Source: Lachnospiraceae bacterium
GTDB lineage: Bacteria; Bacillota; Clostridia; Lachnospirales; Lachnospiraceae
Direction of reading: 5' to 3'
NCBI GenBank assembly: GCA_900771955.1
Contig: CAAGPW010000131.1
Coordinates: forward strand, 1-25,176
Length of the DNA stretch: 25,176 nt
In this document: piece after piece, positions 1 to 7,847 of the stretch
Position numbering within the stretch: position 1 is the stretch's first letter
Layout: every line of letters begins with the position of its first letter
Made by a program: the position numbers and the translations under genes
The notes under the pieces: generated by a model
The model's database searches: none
What the model was told of the DNA's origin: nothing
Seen by the model: only the letters and a program-made list of their open reading frames with translations

Positions 1-539
1 AGGCAGAACTCCCGCCGATCCCAAGCAACTATCTGGATCTGGCACAGCTTCAGGATTACTGGGGACCGCGTCGGCTGAACCACCATACAGAGGCTACAAG
101 CATGCAGTATGCGGTTCATGAGGCATTGCGGTGTGTGCTGATGGAAGGACTGGAAAACCGTTTTGCACGCCATGCATTAAATGACAAGGCGTTATGTGCA
201 GGCTTACAGGCGATGGGACTGCAGATCTTTGGAGATATAAACAATAAAATGCCTATGGTTACGGCGGTCTGCATTCCGGAAGGAATAGACGGACAGAAGA
301 TCAGAGCACAGCTTCTCGGAGATTTCGGAATCGAAATTGCAACCTCTTTTGGACCGTTAAACGGAAGAGTATGGCGAATCGGAAATATGGGCTACTCCAG
401 TCAGAAACGAAACATTTTGTTTACACTTGGAGCACTGGAAGCGGTACTTGCACAAAACCATTTCTCACTTCCGGCAGGAGAAGGCGTTGCGGCAGCACTG
501 GATGTTTATCATAAAGCTGAAGGACAGGGGTCTTTGTAA
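1..539 (+). CDS. pucG: (S)-ureidoglycine:glyoxylate aminotransferase PucG-like, 3' part only
   Basis: This is the C-terminal 178 residues of a class V PLP-dependent aminotransferase; the reading frame is open from base 3 and the 5' part, including the PLP lysine, lies outside the window. The segment WGPRRLNHHTEAT (bases 60-98) and the stretch with GIEIATSFGPLNG and WRIGNMGY match my memory of Bacillus PucG. That enzyme moves the amino group of (S)-ureidoglycine to glyoxylate, giving oxalurate and glycine. The Asn of LNHHTEA (codon 78-80) is, as I recall, the position that separates ureidoglycine enzymes from alanine:glyoxylate transaminases, which have a bulkier residue there. The context agrees: allantoinase, allantoate amidohydrolase and an oxamate carbamoyltransferase follow in the same operon. 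The stop codon overlaps the next start by one base (TAATG). An alanine:glyoxylate or serine:pyruvate transaminase is the alternative, but less likely here. Confidence 0.85.
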   Translation, partial: AELPPIPSNYLDLAQLQDYWGPRRLNHHTEATSMQYAVHEALRCVLMEGLENRFARHALNDKALCAGLQAMGLQIFGDINNKMPMVTAVCIPEGIDGQKIRAQLLGDFGIEIATSFGPLNGRVWRIGNMGYSSQKRNILFTLGALEAVLAQNHFSLPAGEGVAAALDVYHKAEGQGSL

Positions 540-1741
540 TGAAAAAAACAGCATATTGGGAAAAAATCGTCCTGCTGCTCTTTTTGGGATGGATGTCGAT
601 ATGGCTGTATCGGACAATGCTGACGCCGGTTTACGCGGAAATGCAGGAAACGATCGGAAAACAGACAAATTTGAAAATGGGTATGATATCCAGCATTTAC
701 TTTTTCGGATACACGTTCATGCAGATTCCGGGAGGAATCCTGATGGACCGTATCGGAAGGAAAAGGGTAATGATTCCCGGTTTTGTACTGTTTCTGGCGG
801 GACTTTTGAGCATTGGAGCCGCACATAGCCTGAATGGTGTATATCTGGGAAGTCTGCTTGCCGGAATCGGAACAGGAACATATTACAGTGGAGCATTTTC
901 TCTGACAGCACAGTATATTCCGGCCGAAAAAAAATATTTTGCAACGGCGCTCGTAAATGATGGCTGTGCGGTGGGAATGATCCTTGGATATCTGGGAAGC
1001 GGATATCTGGTAAAAAAATATCAGGCAAACTGGAAATCGATGGTACTTTTAGCCATAATTCTGGTCGCTCTGGTGATTCTGGTCTTTTTACGGAATCTGA
1101 AGGATGACAGGCCGGAGATACGGAAACGGGAGCAGCGGAGAGAAACATTTTGTTTTCGGGCGCTGTTTACACCGCAAAAGCTGGCGACATATCTGTTTTA
1201 TTTTGCAACCTGCTATGGTTATTACATGATAGCGACCTGGCTGCCGTCATTTTTACAGACAGAACGTGGTATGAATGGAAGCGCTGCAAGTGCTTATACC
1301 AGTATTGTTGCACTTGTATCAATTCCGGGGGCACTCCTTCTTGGCAAGTTGCTGGATCGTTTTCAGGGAAAGAGCACGATAGCGATGGTGCTGCTTCAGG
1401 CAGCATCGGCAGGTATGCTGTTTTTACTTACGAAATGCCTGCTTCCGGTATTGCTTGTTATCTGTCTGGCTGTTTATGGGCTGTGTGGAAAACAGGCGAT
1501 CGATCCGTTAATTGTTCCGCATATCTGTAAAGATATACCTGAACATTTTTATGCGACGGGACTTGGGATTTTTAATTTTTTCGGAATGAGCGGTTCTATT
1601 CTGGCACCCGGAATTACCGGATATGTGGAAGACTTATACGGAAGTAAAATATACGGTTTTTATATAGCATGTGCATTATTATTGGGAGCATCAATGATTT
1701 TTTTGCTGGCAGACTGGTCAGAAAAACACAGAAAGCATTGA
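539..1741 (+). CDS. MFS transporter, probably for a ureide-pathway substrate or product
   Basis: This is a 400-residue, very hydrophobic protein with about 12 predicted membrane segments, the usual size for the major facilitator superfamily. The loop between segments 2 and 3 carries motif A, GGILMDRIGRKR (about residues 65-76, D70, R71, G73, R74). The start overlaps the stop of the aminotransferase gene by one base, with a purine-rich AGGACAGGGG just upstream, so the two are translationally coupled. Lying between pucG and the oxamate carbamoyltransferase genes, it most likely imports allantoin or another ureide, or exports oxamate. The substrate cannot be read from the sequence. It does not belong to the NCS1 family used for allantoin import in E. 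coli and Bacillus. Confidence 0.85.
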   Translation: MKKTAYWEKIVLLLFLGWMSIWLYRTMLTPVYAEMQETIGKQTNLKMGMISSIYFFGYTFMQIPGGILMDRIGRKRVMIPGFVLFLAGLLSIGAAHSLNGVYLGSLLAGIGTGTYYSGAFSLTAQYIPAEKKYFATALVNDGCAVGMILGYLGSGYLVKKYQANWKSMVLLAIILVALVILVFLRNLKDDRPEIRKREQRRETFCFRALFTPQKLATYLFYFATCYGYYMIATWLPSFLQTERGMNGSAASAYTSIVALVSIPGALLLGKLLDRFQGKSTIAMVLLQAASAGMLFLLTKCLLPVLLVICLAVYGLCGKQAIDPLIVPHICKDIPEHFYATGLGIFNFFGMSGSILAPGITGYVEDLYGSKIYGFYIACALLLGASMIFLLADWSEKHRKH

Positions 1742-1747
1742 GGAGGA
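1740..1747 (+). promoter_or_regulatory. Strong ribosome binding site of allF-allG
   Basis: GAGGAGGA lies 7 nt before the ATG at 1755 and fixes the start of the 1002-residue fusion. It immediately follows the end of the transporter gene, so no independent promoter is expected here. Confidence 0.7.
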
Positions 1748-1754
1748 TTCGAGT

Positions 1755-4700
1755 ATGATAAGGACAATGATTCAGAAGAATACCTATATGGATTCCGTCG
1801 AATTGATGTTGTTGAGCAAAAAGATCGGCAAATTTGACGGAGTAACAAAGGCAACGGTGATGATGGGAACCGCGGCCAATATTGAAATTATGAAAAAAGG
1901 CGGCTTTGAATCCGAGGAACTGAAAAAGGCAAAGCCAAATGACATGGTCATCTGTGTGGATACGGCGGAGGATGAAGCGTTTCATAAGGTAGTTGAAGCA
2001 GTAACTCAGGCCTATCAGGGAGAGAAAAAAGCAAAGAAGGAAAATACGGGACTTAAGACCGTAAAAAACTGGAATGAAGCAGAAGCATATGGAGACGAAT
2101 ATAATCTGGCATTAATTTCTGTGCCGGGAGAGTATGCAGCGGATGAAGCAAAAAAGGCACTTGATTTAAATAAGAATGTCATGCTTTTCAGCGACAACGT
2201 CACAATCGAGGATGAGAGTAGGCTGAAAGAATATGCACATGAAAAAGGACTTCTTGTGATGGGGCCGGACTGTGGCACGAGCATTTTGGGTGGTGTTCCG
2301 CTGGCATTTGCCAATATGGTCAGAAAAGGGTCGATTGGTATTGTTGGAGCAACAGGAACCGGAATACAGGAAATATCGGTTACCATTGACCGGCTTGGCG
2401 GTGGAATCTCTCAGGCAATCGGTGTCGGAGGAAGAGACCTTTGGGAAGAGATCGGCGGCATCTCCATGAAGGATGCGATTGCAGCATTGGATGAAGACGA
2501 GGAGACGGAAACGATCGTAGTAGTTTCCAAACCACCGGCGGCGCGCGTGAAAACAGAGATGGAGCATTTTTTATCCGGAATACACAAGCCGGCCGTAGTT
2601 CTCTTTATCGGAGAGGATAAAAGAACGAAATGCGGAAATGTACATTATGTGTCTACCATGCGGCAGGCAGCAGAAACAGCGGTGAAGCTGTCAGGGATTG
2701 AACCACAGTGTGCAGCAGCAGATGCGGCACCGGAAATCACATTTTCCAGTCATGCAAAACTGTTTGGACTGTTTTCAGGAGGAACACTGGCTTATGAAGC
2801 AGCACACCTGATCGCAGGAAGCATGGGAATAGAAAACAAGGAAACCAAACCGGCAGGCTGTATTTTAGAAGATGAGCGCTGTATGATCCTTGATCTCGGA
2901 GACGATGTGTTTACCAAGGGAAAGCCGCATCCGATGATGGATGCCTCTGCCCGGAAAGAAAAAATGCTTGAACTGATCGGACCTGTAAAGGAATCGGTGG
3001 TACTTCTGATGGATGTAGTCCTGGGTTACGGGGCGGCACAGAATCCGGCCGGGGAGCTGGCGGAAGGAATTCGTGAGCTGAAGAAAACAAGGGCAGACAG
3101 CAGACTTGAAGTGATCATCAACCTGGTTGGAACCGGTTATGATCCACAGTCCTTAGAGCATCAGAAAAAGATCCTGACAGAAGCGGGAGCCTATGTGTAT
3201 TATGGCAATGACCGTGCGGTTGCAACGGCGTTGAAACTGTGTGGATATTGTCCGCTCCTGGAAGAGGATGAAGTGGAACGGCCGCAGGAAAAGGCGGCAG
3301 CGCATGCCCCGGCAGGGGAAAAGATCATGAATCTGCTGAGAAAACCGCCCAAAGTAATTAATATCGGGTTAAAAGGTTTTGCAAAGGATCTTAAGACAAC
3401 AAGAGCAGAAGTGATTCATTTTGAATGGAAACCGGTTGCGGGCGGAGATGCCACATTAAAAAAGGTACTGGAATTTCTGGAGCAGTACCGGTTTAAGGAA
3501 GGGCCATATGCGACCATCGCAGAAGCAAATCAGGCGGTGCTTGATAAAATAACGGCGGGCCAGCCATTTTTACAGGATGTGGTTCCGGCATATACCGTTA
3601 CAGATGTGTTTGCAGAGGGAAAGGTCTTATTACATGCAGGACCGCCTCTGGCCTGGGAAGATATGACAAATCCGATGCAGGGCTCCTGTGTGGGAGCAGC
3701 GCTGTTTGAAGGATGGGCGGATACCGAGGAGGAAGCCTGGGAACTGTTTCGTCAGGGACAGGTGCGATTTGTGCCGTGCCATCATGTAAGCTTTGTTGGA
3801 CCAATGGGAGGAATTACATCTGCACATATGCCGGTGCTTAAGGTAGAGAATCTTGCCGGAAAGAATTTTGCATACTGTACGATGAATGAAGGAATCGGAC
3901 AGGTACTCCGTTTTGGAGCGTATGGGCCGGAAGTCATTGACCGGCTGAGATTTATGCGGGATGTGCTGGGGCCGGTTTTGAGCAAGGCGCTTCATACTAC
4001 TGAGAACGGATTGAATGTCAATGTAATGGTGAGCCGGGCAATTGCAATGGGAGATGAATTTCATCAGAGAAATATTGCCGCATCACTTGTATTCCTGAAA
4101 GAAATCGCACCGAGTATCGTAAGTCTTTCCGATGTTTCCGAAGAAGACAAATACCGTGTGATCAAATTCCTTGCGGATACCGATCAGTTCTTTTTAAATA
4201 TTATTATGGCATCTGCAAAATCAGTTATGGATGATGCGGCGACGGTGGGCTGTGGAACCGTAGTCACAGCAATGTCGCGAAATGGTAAGGATTTTGGCAT
4301 ACATATGAGTGGTATGGGAAAAGAATGGTTTACAGGTCCGGTTAACACACCCAAAGGATTATACTTTACCGGATTCGATGAGAGTATGGCAAATCCGGAT
4401 ATGGGAGATTCTGCGATCACCGAGACATTTGGTGTCGGCGGAATGGCAATGATCGCGGCACCTGCAGTTACGCGGTTTGTCGGGACGGGCGGTTTTTATG
4501 ATGCGTTGGAGATCAGCAACCGTATGTGTGAGATTACGATCTCACATAACGGAATGTTTCCGATTCCCACCTGGGATTTTCAGGGAACCTGTCTTGGTAT
4601 TGATGTGAGAAAGGTAGTGGAAACAGGAATTACGCCGGTCATCAATACGGGAATTGCGCACAAGGTTGCAGGACAGGGTCAGATTGGTGCTGGAACCGTA

Positions 4701-4763
4701 AATCCGCCGTTAGAATGCTTTACCACGGCGCTGCTTGCCTATGCGCGTTCGCTTGGGTTTTAG
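1755..4763 (+). CDS. allFG: AllF-AllG fusion, oxamate carbamoyltransferase subunits (FdrA + YlbE/DUF1116)
   Basis: This 1002-residue protein carries, in one frame, two polypeptides that are separate genes in E. coli. Residues about 1-510 match FdrA (AllF), which resembles the alpha chain of succinyl-CoA synthetase: MMGTAAN near residue 36, then the nucleotide-binding-like GIVGATGTGIQEI near residue 195 and GVGGRDLW. Residues about 585-1002 match YlbE (AllG, DUF1116) almost end to end, with LLHAGPP, CHHVSFVGPMGGITS, MGDEFHQRN, NPDMGDSAITETFG and IGAGTV. A charged, Pro/Ala-rich linker (about 510-530) and a VINIGL...VAGGD segment (about 532-565) join them. Together with AllH, AllF and AllG phosphorolyse oxalurate to oxamate and carbamoyl phosphate. 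No frameshift is visible at the junction and codons stay open throughout, so this is a true fusion. The downstream neighbours AllH and AllK use the same intermediates. Confidence 0.9.
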   Translation: MIRTMIQKNTYMDSVELMLLSKKIGKFDGVTKATVMMGTAANIEIMKKGGFESEELKKAKPNDMVICVDTAEDEAFHKVVEAVTQAYQGEKKAKKENTGLKTVKNWNEAEAYGDEYNLALISVPGEYAADEAKKALDLNKNVMLFSDNVTIEDESRLKEYAHEKGLLVMGPDCGTSILGGVPLAFANMVRKGSIGIVGATGTGIQEISVTIDRLGGGISQAIGVGGRDLWEEIGGISMKDAIAALDEDEETETIVVVSKPPAARVKTEMEHFLSGIHKPAVVLFIGEDKRTKCGNVHYVSTMRQAAETAVKLSGIEPQCAAADAAPEITFSSHAKLFGLFSGGTLAYEAAHLIAGSMGIENKETKPAGCILEDERCMILDLGDDVFTKGKPHPMMDASARKEKMLELIGPVKESVVLLMDVVLGYGAAQNPAGELAEGIRELKKTRADSRLEVIINLVGTGYDPQSLEHQKKILTEAGAYVYYGNDRAVATALKLCGYCPLLEEDEVERPQEKAAAHAPAGEKIMNLLRKPPKVINIGLKGFAKDLKTTRAEVIHFEWKPVAGGDATLKKVLEFLEQYRFKEGPYATIAEANQAVLDKITAGQPFLQDVVPAYTVTDVFAEGKVLLHAGPPLAWEDMTNPMQGSCVGAALFEGWADTEEEAWELFRQGQVRFVPCHHVSFVGPMGGITSAHMPVLKVENLAGKNFAYCTMNEGIGQVLRFGAYGPEVIDRLRFMRDVLGPVLSKALHTTENGLNVNVMVSRAIAMGDEFHQRNIAASLVFLKEIAPSIVSLSDVSEEDKYRVIKFLADTDQFFLNIIMASAKSVMDDAATVGCGTVVTAMSRNGKDFGIHMSGMGKEWFTGPVNTPKGLYFTGFDESMANPDMGDSAITETFGVGGMAMIAAPAVTRFVGTGGFYDALEISNRMCEITISHNGMFPIPTWDFQGTCLGIDVRKVVETGITPVINTGIAHKVAGQGQIGAGTVNPPLECFTTALLAYARSLGF

Positions 4764-4778
4764 GAAAGAAGCGATTTT

Positions 4779-5651
4779 ATGATACAGATACGAAAGCTCA
4801 CCGGGGATGCACAGACATTATTTCAGACAGGAAAACAATATGGCAGTATTCATTCTGTGTATCACAATGTGATCAATGTTGAGATGGAGGGCAGGCTGTT
4901 TTCCCTGCATCCATCAACGCTTGGCTGGACGCCGATGTCAATAATACCGGAGCTGTCCAAAGATGCATTCGGAAAACTTGAAATTCAAAAGCAGATGAAA
5001 GTAATTGTGGAAGATCAGGTGCTTACAATCGGAGATTACCAGTTTTCCGCTGCGGGAGCCGGGTGTCTGTCATCTACACTGGAAGCAGAAAATATCAGGA
5101 AACAAAAGACAGAGTTCCTGCTGGAAGATCTTATCAGAGGTTATCTGGAGCATACAGAATGCAGAACCGGATTTGGCGGAGCTGTTACCGGTAGAAGATC
5201 GGTAGAAAATGCGGTGGAAACATATCTTTTTGGTAAGTATGAAAATATATGCACCTGTATAACAGCAGGAAACAGGAAAGCGGCACTTGCACAGATGACG
5301 GAACTGATCGGTGCGGGAAGCGGACTGACACCTTCCGGGGATGATTTCCTGGTTGGAATGTTATTCCGGCTTTCACTGGCTGGAGCGCAGAAGGTGGAAT
5401 GGAAAAAAGAGCTGACAGAGATGATACAGGATCGTCTGGATGCGACCACTGATTTGAGCGGCACCTTTCTGAAATATGCGTGTGAGGGAAAATTCGGGCA
5501 GTATCTGCTTGAACTGGCACTGTCATTCAGGAAGAATGAGGGCGCGGATATGATAAAAGCGGTGAAAAAAATTGGAACAGTCGGTCACAGTTCAGGGATT
5601 GATACGCTGACGGGAATCCTGACCGGATGTATGCTGTGCAGAAAGGAATGA
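4779..5651 (+). CDS. allH: AllH, third subunit of oxamate carbamoyltransferase (DUF2877)
   Basis: This 290-residue protein belongs to the DUF2877 family (E. coli YlbF, about 270 residues). The family signature GAGSGLTPSGDDFLVGM is at about residues 178-194, and a second conserved block, VGHSSGIDTLTG, lies near the C terminus. In E. coli the product works with AllF and AllG to turn oxalurate plus phosphate into oxamate and carbamoyl phosphate. The ATG at 4779 is 15 nt after the allFG stop and is preceded by AGGAAAGAAG. Its position between allFG and carbamate kinase keeps the order of the E. coli genes. I see no signal peptide or membrane segment, so it is cytoplasmic. Confidence 0.85.
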   Translation: MIQIRKLTGDAQTLFQTGKQYGSIHSVYHNVINVEMEGRLFSLHPSTLGWTPMSIIPELSKDAFGKLEIQKQMKVIVEDQVLTIGDYQFSAAGAGCLSSTLEAENIRKQKTEFLLEDLIRGYLEHTECRTGFGGAVTGRRSVENAVETYLFGKYENICTCITAGNRKAALAQMTELIGAGSGLTPSGDDFLVGMLFRLSLAGAQKVEWKKELTEMIQDRLDATTDLSGTFLKYACEGKFGQYLLELALSFRKNEGADMIKAVKKIGTVGHSSGIDTLTGILTGCMLCRKE

Positions 5652-5661
5652 AACAGGGCAC

Positions 5662-6615
5662 ATGGAGACAATAGTGATTGCAATTGGTGGAAATGCATTG
5701 TTATGTACGGATGATGCGGGATGTCTGATTCGGCAGCAGGACAACATTGATCTGTGCTGCGATCAGGTGTCAGAGCTGGTGGCCCGTGGATATCGGATCG
5801 TCCTGACACATGGAAATGGCCCCCAGGTTGGAAATATCATGCTTCAGAATGAACTTGCAAAGCAGGTCATACCGGAGAATCCGCTGGATATCTGCGGAGC
5901 GCAGACGCAGGGAAGCCTGGGATATCTTTTGATGCAGGGACTGCATAACAGTTTTTCAAAAAGAGGTCTCATGCAGCCGATGGCAGCGTTGGTATCTGAG
6001 GTGGTAGTCGATGAAAACGATGAAGGCTTCCGGAATCCGACCAAATTTGTTGGCCCTTTTTTCTCAGAGCAGGAAGCAGCAGAACTTGTCAGAAAGAAAA
6101 AATATGTTATGAAGCAGGATGGTTCCCGCGGATACCGGCGTGTGGTACCATCGCCAAAACCGTTGGAACTGGTTGAGGAAAAAGCAGCATCCGATCTTTT
6201 GCAGGATGGATATCTGGTCATTCTTGCGGGCGGAGGAGGAATTCCCGTTGTGAAAAAAGACCAGCGCCTGGAAGGGGTGGAAGCCGTGATCGACAAGGAT
6301 TATACTTCGGCATTGGTTGCAGAAAAGGTTTGTGCAGACAAACTGATCATATTGACCGGAGTACCGAAGGTGGCAGTTAATTTTAACCGGCCGGATGAAA
6401 GGAAGCTGGATGTCATGAGCCTTGCCGAGTGTGACGAATATATGAGAGAGGGACAGTTCCCGGCAGGGAGCATGGGTCCTAAGGTGGATGCGGCAAGAAA
6501 ATTTGTGCGTGCGACCGGCAAAGAGGCGGTGATCACTTCTTTGTGCAGTCTTACAGAGGCAATGGAAGATAAAAGCGGCACCAGGATCGTTCCGGAAAGG
6601 AGGAGCCATGAGTGA
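5662..6615 (+). CDS. allK: Carbamate kinase AllK-type (ArcC family)
   Basis: This 317-residue enzyme makes ATP from carbamoyl phosphate and ADP, releasing carbamate that decays to NH3 and CO2. Family motifs are all present: IAIGGNALL at the N terminus, THGNGPQVGN at about residues 49-58, AGGGGIPV, the AVIDKDYTSALVA segment and GSMGPKVDAA near the C terminus. Placed directly after the carbamoyl-phosphate-forming AllFGH genes, it is the energy-conserving last step of ureide breakdown rather than part of arginine deimination; no arcA or arcB is nearby. The gene starts 10 nt after allH with a weak AGGG upstream, and its last 8 bases overlap the start of allC (ATGAGTGA). Confidence 0.93.
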   Translation: METIVIAIGGNALLCTDDAGCLIRQQDNIDLCCDQVSELVARGYRIVLTHGNGPQVGNIMLQNELAKQVIPENPLDICGAQTQGSLGYLLMQGLHNSFSKRGLMQPMAALVSEVVVDENDEGFRNPTKFVGPFFSEQEAAELVRKKKYVMKQDGSRGYRRVVPSPKPLELVEEKAASDLLQDGYLVILAGGGGIPVVKKDQRLEGVEAVIDKDYTSALVAEKVCADKLIILTGVPKVAVNFNRPDERKLDVMSLAECDEYMREGQFPAGSMGPKVDAARKFVRATGKEAVITSLCSLTEAMEDKSGTRIVPERRSHE

Positions 6616-7834
6616 AATAGAAAAAAATCTTGAATGTGAGCTGTGCGAACTTGCCCGTTTTTCAGCAACACCACAGCAGGGCTGTACCAGATTACCGTTT
6701 AGCAAAGAGACGCGTGAGGCAGCCGAGTACATAAAACAATGCATGAAAGAAAAAGGCCTTACGACTTATGAAGATGCGGTGGGGAATATATTTGGAGTTT
6801 ATCATGGGAAAAATGCAGCCCTGCCGTGTATTATGTCCGGTTCTCATTATGATTCTGTATCATATGGCGGGAATTTTGATGGAATCGCAGGTGTGGTGGC
6901 GGCAATTGAGACAGCCGCAAATTTAAAGCGTCAGGGAGTTGTACTGGAACGGGATTTTGTCGTGGCAGCATTTATGGATGAAGAGGGATGCCGGTTTGGA
7001 ACCGGTTATTTTGGTTCCCGCTGTATGCTTGGACAAATGACGGTAGAGGAATGCAGAAAGTATAAGGACAGTGAAGGAATATCCGTATATGAAGCCATGC
7101 AGCAGTATGGTCTGGTACCGGAGCATATCCCACAGGCGGCCTGGGAAACAAAAAGAATAGGTGCGTTTTTTGAGATACATATTGAACAGGGACCGGTTCT
7201 TGAGCAGAAGAAAGCTCAAATCGGAATCGTTGACGGCATTGTCGGAATCCGGCGTTATAACGTGAAGGTGAAGGGCAGAGCGGATCATGCGGGAACTACG
7301 CCAATGCATATGCGTAAGGATGCGGTAAGTGCGGCGGCACGACTGATCGTGAAAATCGAAGCGCTTGCGGCCGGAAGTGAAGGAAACATGGTGGCAACGG
7401 TGGGAAAAGTTCTTGTATCACCTGGGGCAGTCAACATTATTGCACGGGAGGTCGAATTTTCCATAGATGTCCGTTCCATGAAAGAGGAACTGCTCGATCA
7501 GATGGAGACAGAGCTTCGGACAGCATTTGAGAAAGAAAAAAAGCTGCATGGAATGGAAATAGAAATGACCGGCACGTTAAAGGCATCTCCTGCAGAGATG
7601 GACAAAGAACTGGTGGAGCAGCTTATGGAGACCGGAAAAGAACTGGGGTGCCGGCTGCATCAGATGCAAAGTGGAGCAGGACACGATACCCTTGCTATTG
7701 CAGGCAGTATACCGGCCGCAATGATCTTTGTGCCGAGCAAAGGAGGCCGCAGTCATTGCAAAGAGGAGGAAACGGACTGCAGGGATCTGGAAAAGGCAGT
7801 AGAGCTTTTGACGGAAACAGTAAAAAAATTGTGA
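6608..7834 (+). CDS. allC: Allantoate amidohydrolase (M20 family, AllC/N-carbamoyl amino acid hydrolase)
   Basis: This 408-residue metallohydrolase has the full set of M20 dinuclear metal ligands: H80 in GSHYDS, D91 in GNFDG, E125 and E126 in MDEEGCRFG, H191 in HIEQGP and H383 in GGRSHC. H227 in ADHAGTTP lies in the dimerisation lid domain, and SGAGHD (H359) is typical of the AllC/HyuC/beta-ureidopropionase group. AllC hydrolyses allantoate to (S)-ureidoglycine, NH3 and CO2. The ATG at 6608 overlaps the end of allK by 8 bases and has AGGAGG just upstream. The residue after H383 is Cys, where relatives usually have Ser or Asn. From sequence alone it could be an N-carbamoyl-L-amino acid hydrolase; the neighbouring allantoinase gene makes allantoate the best substrate. 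Confidence 0.88.
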   Translation: MSEIEKNLECELCELARFSATPQQGCTRLPFSKETREAAEYIKQCMKEKGLTTYEDAVGNIFGVYHGKNAALPCIMSGSHYDSVSYGGNFDGIAGVVAAIETAANLKRQGVVLERDFVVAAFMDEEGCRFGTGYFGSRCMLGQMTVEECRKYKDSEGISVYEAMQQYGLVPEHIPQAAWETKRIGAFFEIHIEQGPVLEQKKAQIGIVDGIVGIRRYNVKVKGRADHAGTTPMHMRKDAVSAAARLIVKIEALAAGSEGNMVATVGKVLVSPGAVNIIAREVEFSIDVRSMKEELLDQMETELRTAFEKEKKLHGMEIEMTGTLKASPAEMDKELVEQLMETGKELGCRLHQMQSGAGHDTLAIAGSIPAAMIFVPSKGGRSHCKEEETDCRDLEKAVELLTETVKKL

Positions 7835-7847
7835 AAGGAGAAAGGTT

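Noticed and set aside
3630..4064. Long open frames opposite the allFG gene, and similar ones opposite most large genes
   Set aside because: They have no ribosome binding site, an implausible composition rich in His, Ser and Cys, and lie entirely within strongly recognised genes on the other strand.
5662..6615. Carbamate kinase as part of an arginine deiminase operon
   Set aside because: No arginine deiminase or ornithine carbamoyltransferase is present; the flanking AllFGH and AllC genes explain it.
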